Below are positions 40,701 to 52,700 of a stretch of 64,000 nt of DNA, one piece after another. How positions within the stretch are numbered: the stretch's first letter is position 1; every line of letters begins with the position of its first letter. Below the pieces are notes generated by a model. That model saw only the letters and a list, made by a program, of their open reading frames with translations. It was not told where the DNA came from and ran no database searches. A program made the position numbers and the translations under genes. This DNA comes from Tubiluchus corallicola (lineage: Eukaryota; Priapulida; Priapulimorpha; Priapulimorphida; Tubiluchidae), in the NCBI GenBank assembly GCA_030141605.1, contig JAQGDQ010000333.1:186001-250000 (forward strand), read 5' to 3'.

Positions 40701-43700
40701 CAAGACTGTAAAAATGGACAAAAGGATTGAGTAGCTGATGCAGAAGAGAATTAGTTTATAAAATTTGTTGGCTGTCATTAGTTGTTTGTATATGATTGGT
40801 TTTGTCATAGCTAAATGTCTGTCGTAGGTGACTAACATTAAATTTCCTAATGTGGATATGACGCAGAACATAGAAAAAAATGCAAAAAATGAGCAGAATC
40901 CCACTTCTGTCTTTGGATGAATCATGAGGGACATAGTAACCACTGGTGCTAGAAATCCACTGATCAGATCTGTAATGGCCAAGCAAGCAAGAAATTTATT
41001 GGTGAATGTCTGCAGTTTTTTGAATTTTCCAATGGCAATGATAACTAACAAGTTGAGAAATATAGTTAGTACACCTATGGGCACTATTATTATAATTTCT
41101 CCATTTGCCTTAAGCAGATCATATGATTTTGCTTCAAAGTTTGTGTCATCAGGTTTGGCTTCAGTCTCATTTGTTTCCTTGCTGTAGGAAATCCCAAAAC
41201 TTCCGTTTCTGCTAATAGCAATTTTAGATTCCATTTCCGTGGTAACACGCCTATAAGTTGTTTCACATTTTTGCACAAATTATGTCATCACTAATTTTCA
41301 CATATCTACTGATTTGCAAAATATGTTGTCGCAACTTTTATCCACCTTGATGATTTACAAAAGTTTCTCTCCCTCTAGATGATTTGCCAACAGTAATGTC
41401 TCTTATTTATAGCAAAGCAAGATTATTAAAGGGTAACACTTGTCAGTCAGCACATGTACTGCACATGTAGGAGTGTACGTCATAATGACCACATCAGCCA
41501 GTGAAACTCTAGAAACTTGTTTTGAAAGAAACTTTATTGTGATACCTACCTTGTTCCATTATGCAGCTTTGCAATTTTGTGTGTAAAACACAAAGGCAGT
41601 TTGCGTGTTACTGCTAAGCTATCAGAAATGGCTTTAGTTTGTTTGGTTAAGTGCACAGATCATATAGATTTTTGTGACACCTGAATGGATTTGTGAAACT
41701 CTGTCTTAGAACAAACAATTTTCTTTATTATCTTGGAAAAACAGCTAGGTTCAATCCGTTATTATGTTTTTGGGAAAGAATAAAATTTGATACAAATAAA
41801 AATCTTTTGTTATATTAGGTGTCAGGTTTTATCACTATTTTGTTCATTTTTCTTGAAGCATGGATGTCAGATTAAGTTTTTTAATGAAAAAAATTTATTT
41901 TAATCTATTAGAAACTTTTGCTAAAAATATAGTTTGAATTAAGTTTTTACATGTTTTATTCAGATTTTAAAAAAAATGAAGATTAAATGACTTCGTAAGA
42001 TAGAAACCTAAAAATTATTTTGGTTGATTTATGCAAACACTATGACTGTCAAACACAACTGAAGAACGTTCTGTACAATGTCATCTCAGTGATATGAAGT
42101 GTCTCAAGTCCTAAACACTAAGCAAAGTGCTGCTTGTTATAACAGTGCATGAGCACTGCCCTCAGTTATCTACTCCATAAAGTTTGTTGTTTGGTTATGA
42201 TTTTTATAAAGTTGGACGACTGAAGCATGATTTATATTTTAGTGCTTTAGCCCCTGCTATTTATCTGTGTACAGTAATCTTTAGCATCATGGATGTCTGC
42301 TATTTCTATCACAGGGAGTAAAACCGGTATAACCTGTCAGTTGCCACTGCTTACTGACTATCTCTGTTGATTACTTTTTCTATCTATGTTGATTTCTTTA
42401 CAATTTTGTTGTGTTATTAGTTTCTGTTGTATCTCACTCTCTTCTGTGACTGTGACCAGTGATTTTATACTTCTGTGTTTTTCCCTTGAGTTTTTTTATT
42501 AGCATTTATTATATGTATAAAACATAGCGCCTAAAAAATCAATATTAGTAATTCCATTCAGTCTTTTCCTTTTTCACCTGAAAATAAACTAGGGCGACAT
42601 TTTTCATTAATATATGAGGTGCTATATAAGGACATGAAATAAAAATTCATAGTTCATAGTGCTTCCACCACTGGCAAACAATTATATTCTCCCCTGTTTC
42701 ATACATTTCCATTAAATTCTGTCTGTTTCATGTTACAAGCTTTTTTAGCCTTGCTGGTGTGAGACTTTCAATTTGTATTTGTTATAACCTTATCTCAGAT
42801 TTCTGTTCTCAGAAACCTGAGATGTATTACAGACTATGTGTCTGCAGAGGATGCTACAGTGTTCCATATTTTTACTTTTCCTGTCTGAATGTCAATTAAC
42901 TGAACTGTTGCCGATTGTGAAAGTTCTCAAGGAACACAAAAGCGCTTGTGGTCTATGCCATGTCCAAGTGCTCATCCGCAAAATTATAGCAACAGCCCTG
43001 CCTTCACTGGCTAACATGACTTTTTATTAACAGTACAATTATTAAACAATTGTGTGCTAATAAAATTAATAAATAGTAGTAATAAAGTAGTAATAAATGG
43101 CACTATAATCATGTTAATCACTTGATAAATATACACAAAGTAATACAAAACAAATTATAGATCAGAAAATGTTATCAGTTTTATTTATGTTTCGAGCTTA
43201 AAACTGTAACTATGACACCGTTATTTCATTTTATTATTATAAGTTTAACAAACTCTGATTCTTAATGGCTAATCAGGGTTATATTGACTGTACAAAACTT
43301 GACTGTACAATCAATTACTAAATTGTTAACATTGGCTAATGCAGAAGTCTATTTGTGAACTGTGTAAGTATATTCATATGTTCACCTGATTTACAATTGA
43401 CTCTGTACTTTATTTGCAAAGCAGTGTAATTTTAGTTTTCTTTGCAGGTATTTGCGGAAGTGGTGGGCTCAGTACACTGAGAGTCATGGTGAGATGGAAG
43501 TAGCTATGCAGTTTTATGAAGCTGCTGGAGATTGGTTGTCACTTGTCCGTGTCTATTGTTACTGTGGTAACATTGACAAGGTCAGAAACTTGATGTCAAC
43601 ATTTTAGATGCATTTGCTTCGCCTGCTGACAAAAAACTTTATGTGTAAATCTTAAACTATCAATTGTGTTTTCTTTTTGCAAATTTTTTAATATTGGGTG

Positions 43701-46700
43701 TCTTACCTCATGTCTTCAACTGTATTCCCAAAAATGGCTCCGAAATTTTGTACACGGTAGTGGTTTTGTTACATTTTTGTCTACTAGTTAAACGACTATA
43801 TTGTACATCAATACTATTTAATTTCATTCATATGTAGCATTAAGCAATAACATTCCTTATAGTGCTTTTTATGTTTCCAAAGTATGCTTTTGCCATGTTC
43901 AATTTGTTTATAATTTTTTGTCAATACAAGTATGTTTTGCATAGAAATTCTGGCAAAAACCAAAACTATTGGTGAAGTCATCAACAAGAAGCAATATAAT
44001 AGATACATGCAACTTTGCTATTTTCATTTCAGTTCATTATGAAAAGTGGAAAGCCTTCTACTTTTTGAATGAGTTTCTTTTTTCTTGGTCTGCTTAATTA
44101 AATATTTGCAGTAATTTGGAATACTAGAATTTCATATTTTAATTTGTCTTGCTGGCTTGGCTTTTGAGTAAGTTTAGAGTGTGTTTTTTTCCTTTAGGCA
44201 TCAGAGATAGCAAATGAGACTGGGGATAGAGCTGCATGTTATCACTTAGCTCGACAGTTTGAAAATCAGGACAAAATAAAAGAAGCAATTCATTTCTTTA
44301 CTAGAGCACATGCATATGGAAATGCCATTCGCATTTGTAAGGTAAAGAATTGTGTAAAATGTTTCTTTTTCAATATATTTTTCTTCAATTTTGTGTTACG
44401 GAAACATCTGTATATGTGATTTAAATGATATTGTTATAACACAGCTGAAAAAAGTCTGTTTTTCATTTCACGTTACTGATTATGCAGGTCTAAAGCCATA
44501 GATGAAGGCTTTCAGTTGTTAAACATGGCACCTTACCTGCAAATGATTTATTTAACTTGTATGAATTCTGAGGTTGACTGTCATCTGAGTGCTCAATCTA
44601 GTCATCAACATTTACTTATTTATTGCTAATGAACAGCTAATTCTGGCAATAACTAACAGTACTGGGTCTGAAAGAACGTGAGTTATTGCAAAATACCAAA
44701 TTTACAGACCTGGTATAATTAACAGATTTGTAAGTGTATGTTTAAGTCCTAATTAAGCAACAACCCTGTCAGTTTGCACTGTGAGCTCCAGATCAACCTA
44801 GTAGTTGCTATATGAATTTCTGTTTTGCTTCGTACACTGATCATTTTGTAGGATAGGAAAATTATAAAATCATTAACCGTTTACATGCAAGCATGTTTTT
44901 ATTTAAATAATCTGAGAAATCACAGAAGCTATTTACTAGAAACACCTTTGTCTCCCAATTTCAGACTAGACCTGCATTGTCTGTAATAGGCCATCTATGT
45001 GGTTGTTCAAAAGCGTAACAATTAAAGGAATGATATTCAAAAGAATCAGTCAGTTTTTACTGTCAGTTAGTTTGCATATAACTATTTGTTGAAGGGGTGT
45101 CTTTTCAGTTCCAAAGTATTTCCAAAAAACGAAAACAAGCTTTGTTGCAGTGATTACGTCTTGTGTTTCTGTAAATGTAAAGGAAAAGCACAGAAAAAAG
45201 AAGTTATGGTTGCTACGAAGAAATGAAAATGGAAGCTATTAGCAAATATTTCAGGAATTAAGAGCAGAAGAGTCAAATGACTTTTTAAATTACATGCTGA
45301 TTACATCAACAATGTTTGATGACTTGCTGGATAAAATTAAAATATCACCTCTCATACAAAAGAGTAATATCCTTGTGAGAGCATGCGGGTAAATTTCATG
45401 TGTATAATACAATAATTTTTTAATATCCCACCTTTTCGGTTTCTCTATTTTTATCTCTCTGGATAAAAATCAAGACAAGGTTGATATAGTCGAACTTGAA
45501 TGACACTATCATGTCCACATGATCATTCAATACTGACAAACTCGAGAATGAGTGTTTTGAATGCTCATGTGAACGGCCTATAAGATGAATTTCTAAGTAC
45601 ATAGAGCTTACAAGACTTTTAGAAGGTTCTCCTTTGATAAAGTGTTTTACTCAAAATTAAGGAGACTTACAAAGATAGCCTCTAATCTGATGTTATGCTA
45701 TTATTCAGACCTTACTTGCATCACTGTAACTCCAACTTGTTGTTGTTGTAGCAGCACTGTTAATGAATTGTTTTTTATACAGTTTACTTTGGTTGCAAAA
45801 CACCCATTTGACCACTAGGTTATTCCTCTCTTCCCAAACTTCTTCCTGCTATTAATTGCTGTAGGCAATATTAGTATTGTTTAGTCAAAACATTAAGCAT
45901 TTACTTAAAAAATTTGGCATTCCATTCATGTAGGAGCATGCATTAGATGATCAGTTAGTCAACTTAGCACTTCTTAGTTCTCCTGAAGATATGATTGATG
46001 CAGCTCGGTATTATGAGAAGAAACCTAGCCAAAAGGACAAAGCTGTCATGTTGTACCACAAGGTTAGTCTATTCTAGGTTCCTTATTGCTAGTATTGGTA
46101 CATTCAGTAGGCAGCAGGTAATAAGCCTTTTCATAGTTTTGCTATTGGCATGCACTGTTGAGGTAAGCTCAAAGATTGAGTTATATAACTACAACAGTCA
46201 CATGACCTTATGCACGTAAATACATGTAGATGAAATGGGTGAAACACATTATTATTTTATTATCTACATGTGTACAGTTTTAAACTAACATGTTATTCTT
46301 TTCTGAAAACAGCTAGCATGTTATCACATTACTGTTATCATTTAAAGTTAGAAGAATATAACAAAGAAATTTGCAAAAAACTTTCTATTAAGCATAAATC
46401 TAAAAATACGCTACCTCTGAATAGAAATTTTCAGAGGTAGCCGCCATTCGTTTGGAAATTATGACATAACTAGCGAACTTTGTGACTTTTCGCAAGTGCA
46501 TTGTGGTTTTCTATAAGCGCGCACGGCTCAAACTAATTCAAATTTCTGCAGTTTACTTAAAATTCATGCAAAAAAACAAAATCAACCAGGGTTTTCATAT
46601 TCGCTTCAGCACTCAGATAATTAGTTCTTCTAAACAATACATATGTTCTATTCATGCATGTGTTGGGAACAAATTAGCAGTTGGTGCTAATAAAGCACTT

Positions 46701-49700
46701 CTACACATAGGTGGATAGATAGCTCTTGATCATTAATGCAGAAAATCATCAAGCTAATTTGTTGGTTTGATGGGTCTATTGTAATTCATAAAAACTTTTG
46801 TGTACTACAGGCAAAGATTGCTAAAATGTTTAATGTGTTGGCTGTATTGAATCATTAAAATAATGACGAAGTTCACATTATTATTATTATACATCATGAT
46901 GACGCAACTTGTCATCATTAAAATAATGACAAAGCTCACGTTATTAGCCTACATCATGATGACGCAACTTGTCATCATTAAAATAATGACAAAGCTCACG
47001 TTATTAGCCTACATCATGATGACACAACTTGTCATCATTAAAATAATGACAAAGCTCACGTTATTAGCCTACATCATGATGACACAACTTGTCATCATTA
47101 AAATAATGACAAAGCTCACGTTATTAGCCTATATCATGATGACGCAACTTGTCATCATTAAAATAATGACAAAGCTCATATTATTAGCCTATATCATGAT
47201 GACGCAACTTGTCATCATTAAAATGATGACAAAGCTCATGTTATTAGCCTATATCATGATGACGCAACTTGTCATCATTAAAATAATGACAAAGCTCATA
47301 TTATTAGCTTGCATCATGATGACACAACTTGTCATCATTAAAATAATGACAAAGCTCATATTATTAGCCTGCATTACGATGACACTGCTTGTCATCATTA
47401 TAATCATGACAAAGCACAGGTTATTAGCCTACATCACACTGACATGATCTTTATCTTATTTTCATGAATCTTAAAGGCCGATTCAGTGAAAAAATAGAAT
47501 TTACCTGTTGTCTGCAATGTTTTTGCTAAATTTGTCTCACTTTTTGCTTCTGAACTGAATTAAGCAACGTTATCTTTAGATGTTATGCTTGCTCGCTGCA
47601 GTGATTACAACACTGATACTGTTGCATTCATCTGCACAAAATCCTTATGTATCATTAAAGTGGACATTCTTTCGTTTTCACCAATTTCATAAAATATTTC
47701 GAACTTGGTAAAATGCTTGGTTGGTCTGTATTCAAATGTTCACAGTAAAGTTTGACGAAAGTTTCCTTGTACTTTTTCGATAAGACCAGAAACTGAGATA
47801 ATCAAACACATATGAAAAAAGTTTCAACCAACCCAAAATGCCAGTCTACAGAGGAACCGGGAAACGCCAACCATCCAGTGGGAGTCCTTCTCTCAGCTGG
47901 TTAACTGCTCCGATGCCTGAAAATTTACTCCCAGGAAATTAAACACACTTAACAAGGTTTTAAATTTATTTTAAAATTTGAGATATGAAATTTAATTAAT
48001 AATTTTTGGATTAGAGTTATAACTAGTACTTGGTTCATTATGGCAAGTGTTGGAGTAAAGTATTGCTGTGCTGTAAATTGTAATAACACAAAGAAAAGTA
48101 TCAATCCAAGAATGAATGAAGTGGCAAGAATACATTCCTTTTCATACGTTATAAAAGATTAAATTGGCATAATGTTAAATAGCATATAGCTTTATTGCCA
48201 TTGTCTTATTAAATAAATAAATAATGCTGTTTCTACTCTCATCACCTATCTAAGTCCATCACTTGTTTGCATCAATCAAAGAATGCCTCCAAAGGAAAGA
48301 GTTGTTTTGCCTGGTAAAGGAAAGCTTTAATATAATTACAACTAGGTAAATTATCAAAAGTGGAGAATGCAGAGGTGGAAGTTATTGTCGTTCTTCCCTG
48401 CCATTGTCTTCTGTTGAATATGAAATCAAAGTTACAGCATCTGTAGGACTTCAACACATAGAGAAGTAGGTAAGCCTCTATACCACAGGATGAGTTGTAA
48501 CAAAACTAATGATACAATCTGCCAGTGAGCAACAGCTAAACATAAATAACAAGATGTTTGTATGCAAATCTATCATTTAATTAGAAATATATTGAAGAAA
48601 ACATATCAAGCAGGGATTATTTCTGTTCAGATGAATTCTACCCAAGGTATTTTGGCACATAATCAATGTGTGATGGTTGTGAGACATGACAACAAACCAC
48701 CAAAATATAATTATACTTGTCTTTATTGATAAGGCGGATGGATAGGGGTTGAAATTGCTCTTAACATATTCTTGCAAAGAGCGCCTTGAATGAAACTAAT
48801 TCAAAAATTTGTAATGAATTACTGTATTTATGAAGCAACTAGTGAGAAAATTTTTATATACCTTTATTATAACAATTAAACAAATGAGTCTCTGCCCTAA
48901 ATTACTTTAAAAATCAGCAGAATGTCCCGGCCAATGACATAAATGCACCAATTTTCCCCAAATTGAGTGGAGCAATTTGTTTTTTAAAGAGCCGGCATTT
49001 CAAATTATCTGTTGTTAACTCGACCATTTTTACAATTTCCAAAAATCGGGTTTGATTAACCGGACTTTGCATTATGAGTCTAGTGCTACCAGGAACATGT
49101 GTCTTTAACATGGAGAATAATAACAATAAAATAATCTTCAAATTGTCACCATATAAGGGAGCTATTTTGTAATGTTGATCTTCTTTGTACAGAGTAACAT
49201 ATCCAACAATCCTCTCACATTCTGTAGCCACAAAAGTTCGAGTTGCAGAACTTTGAAGCCAAGGTCTCAATACCTTTGGTCTTGCATTTCCACCAGCTAT
49301 AATAGTGTCGTACTTTTCTAACTCATCATAGTCAATATTATTAAAGTCAACAATTATGTAGTCATTATTTGGTGCATACATTTTGTCCACTGCAGTTTTG
49401 TTTAGTATTCCTGACACTGTAATTGCATTGTGAGCATGATAGCTAAATCCAAACCTTTCATACATTCCTTTTAAGTGATACAGACTGTCTAATCCAATAT
49501 TGCAGATTTTGGGAAGTTGTTTTTGCAGCATTTCTATTAGAGCACCGCCAATACCTTGACGACGGACACCTTTTCTGACCAAAATAATACCAATCATGGC
49601 TATGTCATCACTAATTTGAGCTGCAAAAATGTGCCCTATAAAAATCAATCAGTTACTGTATCTAAATCTGAAAACATTTGATGATTGATCATGAAGTATT

Positions 49701-52700
49701 ATTGGAGAAGTTTATAATTGAGTGTCATTTTCCTTTAATTACAAGATTAACTTGAGTATAACCACTTCATGTTTTGTGCTGAATGTTCCACTTACCAAGA
49801 AGATTTCCTTCATTATCAATGGCACAGAGTGAACTTTGTGGATTAGTCGTCCAAAGGATGCTAATGAGTTCAGAACTTGATGTCCAGCCTTCTGCTTTTA
49901 TCATCTTGAATATTTCTTCATGCATCTCGTGTTTAGTCTGAATTATTCTGTAGTCCATTTCACTAATAGAACAGAAGCACTGTATTTAACTGCACTTCTT
50001 TTGCTAGTATTTGATTAACAGATTGACAGTACCATCATTTCTCAAAAAAAGTTTCAAGTTTCAGAAATGTAGCATTACAAAGAGGACCCAAAGGTCACCT
50101 TTCCTATATCATTCTCTGAACACCTTTCCCATGTTTTTAGGTCTTATAATTATGAAGTTATTAACTTGACCCTATTTTCTGTTTTGGCTCCTATCTTGGG
50201 CCCTGAAGGAATCCCAGCTTTTTAAAACACCAGGTGCACATTTAACCCACAATGCTTAAATACTTGTAAAAAATTGAAACAGAAGAATGGTTTGACACCC
50301 TCTGTCACTGACACCCTTGAGCAGAGATCAGCAGCCACTACATTGCTGCCCTTCCCCTGCCAAAGGCTACTTGCTCGTTGAGTTTCGTGACCCTAGTTTG
50401 CAAGGCCAACAAGTAATTAAGGGAGATATGTTTACGGAGAATGAATAAAGAAGTAAACAACTCTATGAAAATCATAGCATAATGTCAATGAAATTGAAAA
50501 ATTTTGCCTATAAGTCCACTTATAATCAATAATGCGTGAACAGTGAACATCCAACTTAGTGTCCATCTCTTTACCTGAAGCAAAGCCAGCAGCTTTTACT
50601 GAATTAAAGTTATAGGCAGACTCTGGGAATGCTATGGGTACAGAGTACAATGGGAATGACGTCAGAACAATGCAAACGTCACTGTAGCTTCTAAGCGAAA
50701 ATCTCCCAAAATGGAACCTGTAATCAACTCTTTGCCACTCTTCTTGATGGAAGTGCCTCAACATGTGGCCCACATCATCGTGTAGACCTGTCCTTGTTAT
50801 TCTTCTTTCCAAGGAGCTATATATCTCCTTCCAAGAGTCCCACCAGGTGCAGCTAGGACATTTTTATACAGGCTGTTCTGTCAAAATTTCAAAAAAAAAT
50901 CAGAAGTTGGGTCCCGGGAAAATGCCCGTTATGGGACGCCATGACCCTCCAGTGAATTATAAATATGTCTCCTACACCCACCCATCTATCTATTATCAGC
51001 AGTGCCCCCAGCCTGTTCCCAATCTGTAGAAATAAGAGGTATAAATTTTGCAAAAAAAAGAAGCCCATTTTGGAGGTATTTGGCCCCCCCTTCCTCCCGG
51101 TGGGCTCAAATAAAAAATAAACCATCAAATAGATGACACCTGATCAAAATTTAGATACAAAAAATCCGTCTGACCTTGTTTGACCAGGAGGCACTATTGG
51201 GAAAATATTGCTCCTTATGTACCTTTATGTCTTTATTGCCTGTGAGAATTTTTGAATAGACGTTGCCAAAACAGAATGATTTTGTGTCAAGATCCTCACA
51301 GTGTCAAATGTGAGCCAGGTGACGTACAACATCATGAATGCTCTAGTTTTTATAAATTAGAATTCATATTTTTATTTACTGTACAACTATTATGATAATA
51401 TACGATTTTTTAAATTATTTATTTCGGATATTCTCCTTATGTTTAATGTCAAAGTATTCTAAATTAAGGTATTTTTAATTATCATATCACCTGGTTACTA
51501 TGCAATGTGGACATTTATCAAGCCAATTCACTAGGAGCTTCAGCAATCTTATTTGCAGCTGCACTACATATATGAACTACAGACAATCAAAAACGTTAAT
51601 TATCTTAGCGATTATTAATACTATTTATTTAATTTTTTATAAATCCCGTTCCTCACTATATGTAACGCAAACCAGTTGCCAACGTTAATAAGTTAAAGCC
51701 AACAGAGTAATTATTTTAACAAGCTAAAACTGAACACTATAAGCTAAGTATGCCTAACCTGATTATCTGTAATTATATTATGTGCAGCACTTATGTAATC
51801 TGAGGTATAATCCTATGGCTACAGCAATTTATCTGCTTAACTAATTTAGCTAGCAGCCTTTGACCTTTAGTACAAAGTTACAAGATCTTTACTTTATTGC
51901 CCTTGATCACGACTAAACAGCGTTTGGCCTAAGATTATTTGATGGTGAGCTAAACCACAGCACGCACTACGTATCCAAGCAATGTTATCATTTGTTTACT
52001 GTTCGATTTCCAAACAAATAATTTGCCAATGTATTTTCATCAAGAAATTTATATTTTCAATGTATTACACATAATGCTGTTCACATTTCTGTGAACATAA
52101 AATGCATACATATGTATTATATTAGCAGGTGATTTTACAGAAACTTTAATTATTTCTGGAATGTTTTTAGTTTCAGTCTACAGAAGTAAAAACAATAGTG
52201 GATGTTCTTGACTTTACAGAAACTGTGATAAGCTTCTGTGATAGAAGATGCTTTAAGAGGCAGCTTTTATTGTGTATTTACAAATAAAAATGATTCCCAA
52301 AATAATGTGGATGTGACTCATACCAGTCAATTTGCCTCACTGAGGCCTTTCATTTGAAGTACTACAACATACTATTGCCTGGCACTGGATGAATTGTATC
52401 CCTGACCTCTAATACCAGTTTTTGCCAACCAGGGGGGCTACAGCTTGAAGCAATCTGGGCTTAGGCCATCCCATTCAATTCGTCTCACCAAGACCTTTCA
52501 TTTGATGACCATAAGATATTAAAATTGCAACATGTTAATTTAACCTGTCATTTTGGGGTCAACGGTCAATAAATATGGGCGTGACTCATGCCACCTAATT
52601 ACGCACAAGCATTGGTGTCCCTGACGCCCTTGATTTTGGTTTTGCCCATTACCGAAAATTTTTTCCATGCGCAAATCGCTCATATTCAGCCATTCACAAT

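Noticed and set aside
40396-41278. Other minus and plus frames within the GPCR
   Set aside because: They are shadows of the 381-residue receptor frame.
46863-47447. 194-codon open frame with a 20-residue hydrophobic repeat as a gene
   Set aside because: The frame is open because the 60-bp unit is divisible by three. It lies within an intron and has no domain. Kept as a repeat.
46845-47450. CRISPR-like array
   Set aside because: Units are contiguous 60-bp repeats without unique spacers, in an animal intron.
50432-50812. 126-codon minus-strand frame as part of the GNAT gene
   Set aside because: The GNAT start at 49958 matches a full domain; this frame has no similarity I recognise and adjoins a repeat.
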